Assembly: GCA_963575645.1 (NCBI GenBank)
Contig: OY754472.1
Location: 2,232,001-2,296,000, forward strand
DNA length: 64,000 bases
From: Xanthostigma xanthostigma
Lineage: Eukaryota > Arthropoda > Insecta > Raphidioptera > Raphidiidae
Direction: 5' to 3'
Shown here piece after piece: positions 21,087 through 32,556 of the stretch. Each line of letters starts with the position of its first letter. The stretch's first letter is position 1. The notes below the pieces were generated by a model. That model was not told where the DNA came from and ran no database searches. It saw only the letters and a program-made list of their open reading frames with translations. The translations under genes were made by a program, and so were the position numbers.

Positions 21087-21820
21087 AGGACGCGGCACAC
21101 GAGGCTGGAAACACTGCTGGGACTTCTGCTGGAAATGACGCCACTGCGGGCTCGCCTGCTAGCTCACAAGATGGATTTTAAAATTACAACGGGTGCTATT
21201 TTTATTGCTAGATCCTCTGCTTGCTCTGAGCAAGAACCAATCAGGAAACAGTATCTTGTCACGCGAGCGACATGAAAAAAACGCCCACAAACCAACATGG
21301 CGCCATTCTGTTCAGACCATACATTTAATAACTTCTATATTGCTAGTGGCCGTAAGTGGAAGCGTGGGTCCATGAAGTGAGACAGCAAATGACTGTTTTC
21401 TATCTCTTTCTTTTTACTTGACCCGTTGTGCGCAAGTGTCGCGCCTGTAGTGGGGCAATCAGTAAGTGCAATAGAGCAAGCCACCTCCCTTTCACAGCTT
21501 AGTTCCATGTGCAAACTGACTCGCATCCATTCACGGACATGCGCAGTAGAATCAGAGTATAATAAACAAGACAGACGTATATATGTCTGCACCGTAGTGT
21601 TTAAGTCTTTCTCCCGATCTTTGCTAGCAATATAGAGGGTATCAAATATATGTAGCAGACTCGTTTTGGTTTGTGTTTATATTTGAACTGTCACTGCGCA
21701 CGCACCAGATCTATTCACAAAACAAGCTTGAAAAGACATCTCATGTGAAGCGAGCACATAAAAGCAATCAAGAAAACCAGCGCTAGAAAACTAGTAGTCA
21801 AATCTAGTGGCAAACCCATT
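21087..21820. mobile_element. Harbinger-type element, family H, copy 2 (split)
   Basis: Starts AGGACGCGGCACACGAGGCT after TTA. AACCAATCAGGAAACAGTAT and CTGTCACTGCGCACGCACCA match, inverted, the copy in Dgk intron G-H. The right TIR is missing. A family P MITE is inserted at 21338-21647. Confidence 0.75.
21338..21647. mobile_element. MITE family P, complete copy
   Basis: Ends CTATATTGCTAGTGGCCGTA and CGATCTTTGCTAGCAATATA. Interior GGGGCAATCAGTAAGTG and GCGCATGTCCGTGAATGGAT-type blocks are shared with 33.64-33.95 kb (about 90% by eye). No ORF conserved in both. Confidence 0.8.
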
Positions 21821-22319
21821 TATGTGATGCTAAATTCGTTTGAAAGTAGTTAAAAAATTAGCATAAATTCTTACATATCAATGGTTCATTTCTACATTGA
21901 ACTACATTTAAAGGACACAAAAAAGAGATCCATTATCTGTCGTGTGAGACGGCACTAAGTGAAGCAGTCAGAGCGCGTGCGTGCGTACGACATCTTTGCG
22001 TAACGCATCTATCTTACTGTCATCTCTGACATCGACAGTAAATAACTGTATACTTGGGTCTGGAGAGCAGACGCACCATCTAGTGGAATAAAAATAAATA
22101 GCTTGTTGAAAATATTACTGATAAAATTCAAAACACGTTCCACAGCTTGCTAGACTGACAGTTGAAGATAGTTGCACGTACAGAGAGACCTATCCAAACA
22201 TTTTTGGGTAGGCATTTGAGAAAGCGTAAAAACACTTCTTTTAACCAAATTCACCAGACACTATTAAAGATAGAAGCTACTAATCTTGGAACAAATTTAA
22301 TCGTTAGAATAAAATTTAC
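21821..22319. other. no gene seen
   Basis: No recognised feature; a short open frame at 22162-22353 overlaps the start of the family K copy. Confidence 0.35.
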
Positions 22320-22600
22320 TTTCAATTCACCAAGCAAATTATCAGGTAGTTAAAAAATAAAGATACACTGCACTATACTCCTGGCTCTTTTTGTTGAATA
22401 TTTAGACGTTCACTCAAAAATCCGACCGATGGCGTTAGTGTAAACGTCAAAAATAAAGTTTCACAAAATAATAATGTTTATCCTAACCCGATTGCATATT
22501 ATACAAAACTTCCACTAGCTTTAATGTTTTACAACTATACACTTATTAATAAATAATAAATTCCCAAGAGCAAACTGTAGATATAATACTCCAATTATTA
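22320..22600 (-). mobile_element. family K repeat, copy 2
   Basis: Inverted match to 17.0-17.23 kb: CTTTCAATTCACCAAGCAAA, CCGACCGATGGCGTTAGTG, TTTTACAACTATACACTT. Confidence 0.7.
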
Positions 22601-23116
22601 AAAAACTTAACAGCCTGTAACTTTTGAAAACAAAAAACGATCGGACATTAGTGTATAGGAATTTTTAAAATTATTTTTTGGTTCTCTATCGCGTGCTGCT
22701 ATGCGATGTAGTTTGTTCTGCCACCCTGTATAAATAAGATTGTTTATAGACAGATGTCAAACCAGCGGTTATATACTTTAAATCTATAGATAAGGTTATC
22801 AGAAAAAAGGATCACGTAGACATAGATTTATTGCCTTCTAAAAAGTTATTCCCTCCCAAGTTCCACTTCTGTCTAGCGAATGGTCAAAAGAAGTTTTCAC
22901 AAACTGTACCTACGCCTTCAAATATAGTTTCAAGCTAAAAAGTCAATGTGTGATATTATTTCTACCAAATAAAAAAATACCGGGTGTCTTTTTTTAAACT
23001 TTGAATGTTTTTTTATCATCGATTTTTTTAGGTGAAAATAAACTTCTTTTGTCTGAAATGTTTTTTAATTTAGCTAAACCGTCTTAAAATTTATGGTACT
23101 TATTCCAGATATACAG
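22601..23116. other. no gene seen
   Basis: AT-rich sequence with no repeat shared inside the window. Confidence 0.35.
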
Positions 23117-23117
23117 T

Positions 23118-23325
23118 GTAGGGGAGGACGGGGTCAATTGTAACAGTGACTATTTTAGTGACATCTACCAACAAAATGAGAACATAATAATACTGCATTT
23201 ATGTACATTCTTTCCCTGGTGACTACATCAGTGCAGTAGAATCATTTTCTCATTTTGTTGGCAGATGTCACTAAAATAGTCACTGTTACAATTGACACGT
23301 GTTACAATTGACCCCGCCCTCCTCT
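23118..23325. mobile_element. short foldback MITE (GGGGTCAATTGTAAC ends)
   Basis: Left arm GGAGGACGGGGTCAATTGTA, then GTGACTATTTTAGTGACATC; right arm is its complement. Arms ~70 bp, loop ~65 bp. It abuts the left end of a Tigger relic. Confidence 0.85.
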
Positions 23326-23329
23326 AACC

Positions 23330-24280
23330 TCTTTATAATGAACCTCAAGGGATCGAGCCTTTTTTTTTCGTTATAAAGACTTTTCGTTATATGGAGGGAA
23401 GAAAGAAAAATAACCAAATTTCACCTAATTAATTTATTCCAAACAGATATAGTCTGTCAACTTTGCCTGGCGTTTTTTGCTATGCCAATATTTGTTTCGT
23501 ATTTTATTGAGTATGCATGTCTTGGGATGTGATGGAATCATCTTCATTAAACAATAGGAATTTTTCGATAAGTTTGGCGGCATCAAGTGCTTGTTGAATA
23601 GTTGATGATGGTTCAGAATCGTCCTCTTTACGTCTGTAAAGATTTGCTGACGCCTAAATATGAACATATTTCTTCGTAATAGAGAATGGCTGTCGCGTTA
23701 TAAAGAGGGTAGGTATTTATATTTATTTAATATGTTCGCATTTTAGCTCGTGTTGCACCTCGTGAGCACTGCAAACCATTTTTCCGAGATCTTAAAATAA
23801 TGACTTTACCTTCTTTATACTTATATCATCTGTTAATGTTTGCAAAACAAAATATCTCATCTTTTAATAGTAATAATAACCATAATTACAATACTAGGAA
23901 TAAAGAAGCATTACGATTGCCAAAATGTCATCTGTCTAGTACACAGAAAAACTTTCATTACATATCACAAAAATTTTATAATAAATTGCCCACATCTTTA
24001 AAAAGTTTGTCGGAAACTCCTTTTAAAAAGAAAATTAAAATATTTCTGACCGAAGCGTGCCTCTATAATATTAATGAATTCTAATGTCTAACTTTTAACT
24101 ATTGTTTTCTTTTATTCTTGACATGTCAGAAAGATATTTTGTATCTACAAATTGACGAAAATAAATATCAATATCAATATCAATATATGGGTTTTAAGGT
24201 AAATCAACCAAATTGTAAAAATTTCTACGTTATAGGAAATTTTTCGTTATAACGAAGCACGTTATAAAGAGGTTACACTG
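23330..24280 (-). mobile_element. Tigger/pogo-type relic, split by a LINE tail
   Basis: Right end GTTATAAAGAGGTTACACTG followed by TA. The left end has CCTCTTTATAAT but lacks the terminal CAGTGT. The minus strand codes [20 protein letters not shown] like the 9-kb copy, then shifts frame. The internal block 23744-24183 is a separate insertion. Confidence 0.8.
23744..24183 (+). mobile_element. 5'-truncated non-LTR retrotransposon (RT C-terminus and 3' tail)
   Basis: The frame to 24084 codes ARVAPREHCKPFFRDLKI, MTLPSLYLYHLLMFAKQN, HNYNTRNKEALRLPKC and YNKLPTSLKSL, the typical last ~110 residues of a CR1/Jockey-type reverse transcriptase protein, ending in a stop. After a ~80-bp 3' UTR it closes with an (ATATCA)n tail, as LINEs of these clades do. 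It interrupts the Tigger relic. Confidence 0.85.
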
Positions 24281-24299
24281 TATTAAGAACTAAGTTGAC

Positions 24300-24800
24300 A
24301 AAATTTCGTATATTCAAACATCGTTGTGAGTCTCTCATTTTTGATCACTTTGTATAAAATTATATCTTTAGACATGTAAATTTAAATCGTATCTACCTGA
24401 CTGTACCAATAGTGAAATTGGAAATGTGTGTGGGATGCTAATATCTTGCGTTTATTTATTCCCCACACCCCCACTATGCCTAGTAAATTTATTTTATCTT
24501 TAGGCATAAACCACTTGCTTCTCGTAAACTAATGTACGATCAATATTATACGACATCCATCTTAACTTTTCCAATAATCTACATGCATTTTCTCAAAACG
24601 TCTCGTTCAGACCGTAATATTGTTTATTATTATAGACTCTTGCATACTTATTAAAATATTTATGCGTTTACTTTATTTATTAATTTTCCTTATAGTCCAA
24701 GAGCTATCAAACATTTTTGCGCAGGTATTCGAGACAGCGTGAACATTTGCAATGTCTGAACCACGAAGTCTGTAACCAGAAGACCTAGCTTCCTCTGCTT
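24300..24800. other. no gene seen
   Basis: AT-rich spacer. Confidence 0.35.
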
Positions 24801-24813
24801 GCCGTGTTTCGAG

Positions 24814-25395
24814 CATAGATATATATATTAATAGATAGCGGATGCCTATCCTTGACCATTGTGCGGAATGGTTCCAATCAAAAGCCATTTTGTATGTAGA
24901 ATACGCCGTAAAAAGCGCGCGGGATTCAAAAGGATTAAATATTCTATAATATGATGTTAATGGAAAAACAATAAAACTCGCAGTAAACAGTGATATTTCG
25001 CTCCAAAACCTATTTTTATACTGAAACGTGTCAAAAATTACAAAATTGAGCATAAATATAATATAAACGCTTAGAACATTTTACATTGTCAGATTGGCAT
25101 CAATGCTTGTCAACCTTAATGCCAAATTGACAATGTAAAATGTTCTAAGCTTTTATATTATATTTATGCTCAATTTTGTAATTTTTGAAACGTTTCATTA
25201 AAAAAATAGGTTTTGGAGCGAAATATCACTGTTTACTGTGAGTTTTGTTGTTTTTCTCAATAAAATCATATTTTAAAATAATTAATATTTATGAATCTCG
25301 CGCGCTTTTTACGGCGTTTTCCACGTACAAAATGGCTTCTAAAAGGTACAGGAGGCGCTAGTGTATCCGCAATCTATTAAATATATATATCTATG
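24814..25395. mobile_element. hAT-like foldback element, family B, copy 2
   Basis: CATAGATATATATA to TATATCTATG, 8-bp TSD GTTTCGAG (24806-24813, 25396-25403). The same long-hairpin structure as copy 1. Open frames inside are products of the palindrome. Confidence 0.93.
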
Positions 25396-25403
25396 GTTTC
25401 GAG

Positions 25404-25829
25404 ACGGACCGTTTTCTGGCGCACGCGAGATGGCACTGTTATCACTACCTGGAAAAACTTCGGTTCTTTCCGCCTATTTTCGCAATAGTTACCCAAGTTG
25501 TTTAACTTCACAGACACTACACACATGTAAGCCATGAAGTGTGTGCGTTACCCAGTAGCTGACGCTCTCTCTCACGCTTTAACCTACCCGCAGCGTCTTA
25601 CCCGCACTCACGTATAATAGACAGTTTTGTAACCGCCTGGTAGACATTTAGACCCGACTAAATGATCTGGCTTGTTTATTTTTTTATTTTATTGAATACT
25701 AAATTAAAATTTCAAAATGCCGCAATGACTTTTGTTAAATAAGGTGTCAATCGATTCGTTATTATGGGTCGGGTAACATAGGCTACATTTGTTTTTGAAT
25801 TTTGATCCCAGGGGTGAGCAAATAACAAA
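25404..25829. other. no gene seen
   Basis: No recognised repeat or exon. Confidence 0.35.
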
Positions 25830-26345
25830 TAACAAATAATTAAAAAAAAAATTAAACATAAAATAAGTTCAAAAACTAAAACCTGACTACTGAAAAGTAT
25901 GAAACAAGAAAATATTCTCATCTGAGGATAGCCGTGGTCGTATGCCATCTCATATATTATATGAAGCCACTCTAGATATATAGCGCGTGATGCACTTTGC
26001 CCTAGAGCTTATGATCGCTTACTACAGTTAAAATGTAATGTTTTGTTAAGGTAGGTGGCATACGACCACGGCTATCCTCAGATGAGAATATTTCATAACT
26101 TCGAAACCAGAAGAGATTTCTGCGCTTGTGCTCATTCGATTCAGCGGACTTTTTTCTATAAGGTCAAGTAAATTCAGGCATATCCGTGACACTTTTATAT
26201 TTTCCAAAAAATTGAAAAAATTGCAGTTTTTCGATGTTTTCGCAAATCGGCGACTTTTTGAGACACTAAGAGCCTTCCGATGCGGTTAATATTTCATACT
26301 TTTCAGTAGACGGGTTTTTTTGTTTTTGAACTTATTATTTTGTTT
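25830..26345. repeat. nested double foldback
   Basis: Inner arms ATTCTCATCTGAGGATAGCC at 25913-25947 and complement at 26057-26090. Outer arms AAGTTCAAAAACTAAAACC and CTGAAAAGTATGAAA return inverted at 26289-26340. Between inner right and outer right arms lies a fragment of repeat family L (26096-26290). Confidence 0.75.
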
Positions 26346-26777
26346 AATATTACGTTTCTAATTTCCCTCATCCTTCAGTCACAAATTATGACGTCAAATA
26401 AAAGGAGAATAAACAAAAGTGTACAAAGTTTATACAGTTTTAGAAACTTTCTTTTGAAGTAAGTAACATGAAACAGCAATGCCGTAATAAAAATGTGTTC
26501 GATATAAAAAAAGAATACTTACAATAAATAAAACATCTGCTTGCGAGGAAAACAAAAATAGACAAAACACACACAACTGTACATTCAACTGTTTTTTTTT
26601 TTATGTGTGGTTTATTGTTCCAATCATACTGCAGTTTGAAGTTTTTTTTTTTTCAAAATTTAACACAAATATTAGTTTTTACTTTACTGAGTTTCAAAAT
26701 AATAATGACTTATAATTCTTCAACTGACATTTAATTATTAGTGGTGCAATACTAGCCGTTACCCGCGGTTTCGCACA
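26346..26777. other. no gene seen
   Basis: Low-complexity T-rich sequence, no feature recognised. Confidence 0.35.
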
Positions 26778-27029
26778 GGATCCCACCACCTCCCAGCTAC
26801 CTGCACGGAACGTGCGCTCGTCGGTGATTGGCCGTGATCACTCGTTACCTTTGTCACTTGTCGCTTTCCTGCTTTAAAGTACAGTCGAGCACGCTATTGT
26901 CAAGTTGTTATTGTTATTTTAGTTTTGTTGAGTTGCGAGTTTGTAGTTTTTCAACAGACTGTACAGGCGCAAGCCCGCATTCGCATCTAACTTCCGAGCC
27001 TGTTAGATTCGTGGCGTGTATTATACAAT
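26778..27029. mobile_element. MITE family C, left-truncated
   Basis: Starts inside the element (CCACCACCTCCCAGCTACC) and runs to CTTCCGAGCCTGTTAGATTC and GTGTATTATA; interrupted at its right tip by the TTAA MITE that starts at 27030. Confidence 0.8.
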
Positions 27030-27726
27030 TTAAGGAGGTTGATCCGTTACAGTCCCAATCAAAAGTAAGTCGAATTCTAAATGGGAACTTTTTCATAATA
27101 AATTTTTACGAAAGGTTATAAGTCGATGATACCAATAAATTATTATTGTCATAAAAGCATATATTAATTTTTTTTAATATTAATTAATTATTTCTAACTT
27201 TCGAATTTATTGTACAAAGTTAGGTTAAAAAAAATAAACTTATGTAAATATCTGTATTTTACATATTTTTTGCAGTAAATAATTAAAAAAAGAAATTAGA
27301 AGTAATAAAAACTAACATTAAATCATTAAAAAGTTGAAAATTCAGTTAAAATTGTTAAAATTGTCAACAATAAAAGTCCATAATCGAAAAGTGCTAATGT
27401 TTAATAATTTTTTTTATTGATTAAAAGTCTCCTAATTAAATTGGAAAAAATATTAAAATATGCGTAAGACATCGATGCTTTACATAGTTAGTTTTCGGAA
27501 CAGCTGACATTATTTGGTTATTTGCAAAAAATTAAAATGTACCGTTTGCATGCTAGGTTGACATATTTTCCATAAGACAACGTCATGTAAAAGTTTTTTT
27601 TAATTTTTAACTTTATAAATCTCCTAATGATTTTGAATTTTTTACAGAAAATTTTGTCATAAAAAAATCTATTAAAAAAACTTTATTTCAGATTTTTATC
27701 TTCGTAAAACGGCTCAACCTCCTTAA
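27030..27726. mobile_element. TTAA MITE, family A, copy 3
   Basis: TTAAGGAGGTTGATCCGTTA to CGGCTCAACCTCCTTAA, 697 bp, inverted relative to copy 1. Non-coding. Confidence 0.9.
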
Positions 27727-28047
27727 ATTTTCAAATGCTTATAACCTAAAAATTTCTAAATTTATCGAGCATTCGATATAAGTTGAAAAAGGAGAACGAA
27801 TACGAAGCGTCCATAATGTTTTCAGCTGTTATTTAGAGAACGCTTTCAACAGAGCGTATCTCTGCTTTTAATAATGAACAATCTATACGGAATTCAATCA
27901 GTGTCAATATTCTTAGACGTTTATATACTGTTTTATGGCTCGTGAAACACTCACGGTAACGAACTCCAGTGATGCCAACTTTATACTAATAAACGACATT
28001 ATACCGTAGCACACTGTTTCCATGAAACAGTTTTCTGGATCGAAGAA
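27727..28047. other. no gene seen
   Basis: No recognised feature. Confidence 0.35.
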
Positions 28048-28049
28048 CT

Positions 28050-28970
28050 GCGCAATAGTCCAGTCAAAATAAACATTTCAATTAACTATAATTCGCATAG
28101 TGCTGAAAATTGGTACAGGTCTTACAAATAAAATATCCCCACTGATCCTACATCTGCTTCAAAATTTATTCAAGGTCAAAGATCAAAAGTATCAATTTTT
28201 GCACTTTTCTCGTAAACGGTAAATGAGACCACCCACAACTCTGCATCTCTTTTGGTTTAGGAGTTAGACGCGTTTTTATAATTTTTTCTTGAAAAAATTA
28301 AAAACGCTATAACTTGAAAACTACAATAGCTATAGACTTCTAGGTACGCTCATTCGATTCAGCATGATTTTTTGCATAGGACTAAGTCATTTTCAATTAT
28401 ATATTTTATAAATTTCTGGTCGATACTGCACTTATTTTAAAATGAAAATTTAATCGTCAGCCCTCCCCTGTAAAAATTTTCAAAATCGAAGTCTCCCAGA
28501 ACAGGTTGATATTAAGGTTACCGCGATAGATTTTGACATGCTGAATCCAATGTGCACAGGCGCAGCTCTGTATCTTGTCTAGTTTCGGAGACAATCGAGT
28601 TTGAAATTTTCAAACTTCAAAACCAGAAGAGATACAGTTCTGCGCTTGTGCTCATTAGATTCAGCGCACTTTTTTCTATAAGGTCAAGTAAATTCAGGCA
28701 TATCCGTGACACTTTTATATTTTACAAAAAATTCAAAAAATTGAAGTTTTCCATGTTTTCGCAAATCGGCGACTTTTTGAGGCACTAAGAGCCTTCCGAT
28801 GCGGTTAATATTACGTATACTTTTGGAAAAAATCACACTGAATCCAATGACACCACCCGCAACTCTGTATCTCCTTTGGTTTAGGAGTTAGACGCGTCTT
28901 TATAAATTTTTCTTGAAAAAATTAAAAACGATATAACTTGAAAATATATAGAATGTTTAGTTTACTTGGT
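28050..28970. mobile_element. dispersed repeat, family L
   Basis: Opens with the family D end (GTCCAGTCAAAATAAAC), then CAACTCTGCATCTC, TTTGGTTTAGGAGTTAGACG (twice, about 640 bases apart) and CTAAGAGCCTTCCGATGCGG, shared with 26.10-26.29 kb. Internal direct repeats, no ORF of note. Confidence 0.55.
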
Positions 28971-29004
28971 CAATACTGTAAGAAAGATTCATAAGTGTAC
29001 TTAC

Positions 29005-29052
29005 ATAATTAGTTATCATGGGCGCCGTTAACTGGCGCATATCCGGCATCAA
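29005..29052 (-). CDS. candidate 48-nt microexon (possible upstream Dgk exon)
   Basis: On the minus strand TTTCTTTATTTTTAG precedes a GC-richer 48-nt block that ends directly at GTAAGTAC, giving strong acceptor and donor. In phase 0 it reads LMPDMRQLTAPMITNY without a stop; joining exon A gives ...TNY|DIDYEGF in phase 0. It is not part of any repeat I recognise. Against it: no family match for these residues, 13.5 kb from exon A, and short splice-bounded blocks arise by chance. Confidence 0.35.
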
Positions 29053-29470
29053 CTAAAAATAAAGAAAAAGACAAAACAATAATGTTTTCAACTATCAATC
29101 ACAATATATAAAATACATAATCAAGTTTTTAATATAAATCTATTTAAAAAAGAGAGATGGATACGACTACATTTTGAATACTTTTTGAGAATTTTGTGTA
29201 CGCGTAATTAAATACAAGTATATAGTATCTTTAATAAGACTTCGTAAATTTTCATATTATATTTGATATTTAGTTATAAATATTTCAAAATGGTCGCCAA
29301 CAATGCTGGGCCAGTCAAAAACATCTCTCTTGACAATTCTATTGCAATTTTTACATTTAGTTGAATGCAACTACAAAATATTAAAATGCTGTACGAAATA
29401 AAATAATACTAAAAAGAGAAAAAAAATGAAATATAGGGACAAAAAATAATAAAAATGTTTTATCCTAAAC
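29053..29470. other. no gene seen
   Basis: Unique-looking AT-rich sequence upstream of the candidate microexon. Confidence 0.35.
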
Positions 29471-29474
29471 CAAT

Positions 29475-29815
29475 TTCACACAAAATTCTCACTAACTTAA
29501 ATGTTTTACAACTATATACACTTCACGAAAGGTTAATAAACAACACATAAATAAAATCACAAGAGCAACTGTAGATATAATGCTCCATGTTTATAGGTTA
29601 GGTATTATGATCTATATGGCGGCCATTATTATTTTCTCAGGCGAATAAACATTTATACCCTGGAAGTAAGACAGAAACAGAATAGATTTATACCTGCAGT
29701 AAACAAAATTATGCTTGGTTGAATTAATTTATCGCTATTTATTCGGAGGAATAAAACAAATGAACCGAATAAATAACTACTTACGTTCAGTGAATATGGC
29801 CATTAGACGTTTCAA
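29475..29815 (-). mobile_element. family K repeat, copy 3
   Basis: Inverted match to 16.57-16.86 kb: GAATAAATAACTACTTACGT, ATCTATATGGCGGCCATTAT, TTACAACTATATACACTTC. Confidence 0.7.
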
Positions 29816-30280
29816 CTTTCAATTATCTCGAAGATAAAAATAAATAATGTCTAAATGTGGACATAATAAATTGACCGTTAATAAAATCTATTTCAAAACA
29901 TAAAATTCAACTAATAAGAAATTCCCATCAAAAGTATAATGAGAAAATAATGACGTATATAAAGGGATTGTGACGACATAAGAGAGTGAAACCGACATAG
30001 TTATGTACATAAGTCGAAATTAAAAAGAGTACGAAAGCATGACGTCACAGCGTGAAAAAAGGAAGGAGAATATGACGTCAGCGGTTGGGAGGAGACGAAA
30101 AAAATGACGTCGGTAGAAAGGACATTAATATATATGTTACGGTCTATACCCGAATTCGGTCAATGACCGAAATAAATGCGCAAAACTAGTTTTGACCAAC
30201 GAATTTTCCCCAAACCCGAAATCTTACATTTAATCGGGTATTGAGTGTTATAAAATGAGCAATACTAGTTTTGCGCATTT

Positions 30281-31004
30281 CCAATGAGCCTTTTTCCTGA
30301 AGTACGAAAAATCACTCACTAGTAGCGCTAGTAGTTCGGTAGGGACAAACACTGTCAAATCCCCATATAAACACACATTAAAGTGTACTTGAAAAAAAAT
30401 GTTTTTAACAGAAGATGATGTTCCTGGAGCAAAACTAAAATTTGCAACTGTGAAAGATAACAATGTAGTAACATTAAAACGTTGGCTTGCGTGTCGTAAT
30501 TTAAAAGTATCTGGAAAAAAAATGAATTAATAGACAGGTTAGTATGCAGACTCTAGTAAAATATTAGCGATAAATTCAAACTTTAATAAGAGAAATTGAA
30601 AATAATTATGAATTTCAGATTTATTTCCAAATGAAATATGAATCAAAAATATATGGTAATAAAATAAATTTAATTAAATATAATAAATGAATATAATTTA
30701 ATAAAAGATTGAGGTTATATCTCATTCTAATCAATGGTAATAAACTGTGAAAAATTTACTATTCATTTTTTATTCATTTAATTAATTTTAAAAATAATTT
30801 CGATAACATATGTAAATGATGACTCTCAGTGATAAGTTTATCAGTTAAAAATTTTTTTTATTTCAGATTTATATTTTTAAATAATAAAATAATATCACGT
30901 AAATAACATTGGTTGGCATGTAAATATTTTATGTTTGTCCCTACTACTAGTGCTGCCTCTCGTGACACTTTCGCTGCACTATTCTCAGGAAAAAGGCTCA
31001 TTGG
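30281..31004 (+). mobile_element. nested TIR element carrying a SAP-domain exon remnant
   Basis: TIRs CCAATGAGCCTTTTTCCTGA and its near complement at 30985-31004. Inner TIR sequence extends ~70 bp (ACTAGTAGCGCTAGTAG / CTACTACTAGTGCTGCC). Contains the coding remnant at 30399-30540. Confidence 0.75.
30399..30540 (+). pseudogene. SAP-domain protein fragment, 5' exon-like
   Basis: From ATG: MFLTEDDVPGAKLKFATVKD, then VVTLKRWLACRNLKVSGKK. After this a one-base shift is needed to continue NELIDR, which ends at CAG|GTTAGT, a plausible splice donor. The LKRWLxCRxLKxSGKKxELIDR pattern is a SAP DNA-binding motif, found at the N-terminus of some transposon proteins and of host proteins. Truncated, frameshifted. 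Confidence 0.6.
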
Positions 31005-31567
31005 TTATAAGTTATAACTAGTTCTGTTCATTTTTGAACGGACAGTACTAGTATGGCATCGGAATTTTCTTTACGTTTTTTAATTAACTTTTCCACATCA
31101 ATGATACTTATTATATCAAAGCGATTTATTCTTCTATATTGTTTAGCAGACAGAGATTTTAATTCAGCTTTCAATAAATTTGCTTTCTTAACCTCACTTA
31201 GTGTAGTAAGGTAATTTTGTTTCGTCATAAAATTATGTTTCAGAAGCCAACAATAGGCGAACTAGTTAAGACTCGAATTCACCGTGCATTGTTACTTAAT
31301 TATTACACCGAATATCCCACAATTATATTAAATATAACATTCAGGAGAACAATTCAATAGATATGTACAAGAATATAACCCTACTTTTATACGGGTTCGG
31401 ACGTTGATTGAATGAAACAAGCAGAACTAGTACCGTCCATTCAAAAATGGACAGAACTAGATTTGTCCAACTGAAAATGCGCAAAACTAGTTTTGCTCAT
31501 TTTATAACACTCAATGCCCGTTTAAATGTAAGACTTCGAGTTTGGGAAATATTCGTTGGTCAAAACT

Positions 31568-32176
31568 AGTGATGTGCCGGATATCCGTATCCGTATCCGC
31601 GGATATCCGAGGGAGAAGAAAGATCCGTATCAGTATCCGTATCCGCGGATCTTGAAACCAAATATCCGTATCCGTATCCGTTAGTTTTATGGCGGATCTT
31701 TTACCTTATTAATTTTCAATTCATAGATGAAATTTTATATATATATAGGTGATTAGGTAATAATGAAAAACTGTAAAATTCCATTCAGATTATTTTTTAT
31801 TTCTTAAAATCGTATTTGGCACCTTTTTATTGCAAAAATTTATCGTAGTGAGTACCATACCAATAGTACATACTCAAAGGTACTAATAAAAAACTATCTT
31901 TATAATGAGATATTGCACATCGATCTCTGGAAAGAGACAATCTGTTATGAGAGTTAACAAGTCAATAACTTTTTCCCATAACAGTCTCTTTCCAAAGGTC
32001 GATGTGCAATATTTTCCGTCGCGTACTCTAAGAAAGTTAAGATCCGTATCCGTATCCGTATCCGCGGATCTTGAAACCAAATATCCGTATCCGTATCCGC
32101 GGATCTTGAAACCAAATATCCGTGTTCTGATCCGTATCCGCGGATATGCATTTTAGCGATCCGGCACATCACTAAC
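31568..32176. mobile_element. hAT-like non-autonomous element with ATCCGT minisatellite
   Basis: Inner TIRs AGTGATGTGCCGGAT and ATCCGGCACATCACT, with direct repeat TCAAAACT on both sides (31560-31567, 32177-32184). The body near each end is built of (TATCCG)n with CGGATCTTGAAACCAAATAT units. The centre has an inverted pair TATTGCACATCGATCTCTGG. Open frames there are repeat artefacts. Confidence 0.8.
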
Positions 32177-32556
32177 TCAAAACTAGTTTTGCGCATTTAT
32201 TTCGGTCATAGACCGATTTCGGGTATAGACCGTAACATATATAGAAAACGCAGCAGAAGATCACAGAGCGAAGAAAGAACGAGGAGATATAATTCAATGG
32301 ATATCCCTATCTCGCTAAACAAATCTGTAGCTAAAAATCTATTGGTTTTTAGGCTATGCGCTCATGGACACTTTTTCTTAGCTACCTTTAAACTATTAAA
32401 ATAAAACAATTTTCGATCAATTTAACCGAGAACCAAATCCCATAAGGTGTGCGGGATGATTTTTTTAAAATTAAATATAAGGCACTTTTATTAACCATAT
32501 ATACTTCAATTTCATTAAATTCCTAAGAAAATCCGTTTCACGAGAAATTACCTTAA

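Larger units (their letters stand above)
30131..32241. mobile_element. long-TIR element with two nested insertions
   Basis: Arms of about 150 bp: TATATGTTACGGTCTATACC and its complement at the right edge, both continuing through AAACTAGTTTTG and TTGAGTGTTATAAAATGAGC. The right arm is split by the insertion at 31568-32176; the centre holds another element at 30281-31004. Minus-strand frame 31028-31228 (66 residues, lysine-rich) lies in the interior and is unassigned. Confidence 0.8.

Noticed and set aside
24673..25053. 126-codon frame on the minus strand
   Set aside because: Falls in the family B hairpin; the reading frame is not conserved in the other two copies.
26519..26575. Short splice-bounded block on the minus strand near GTAAGTATTC
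   Set aside because: Donor is good, but the block codes low-complexity residues with no acceptor of quality and no phase match to Dgk exon A.
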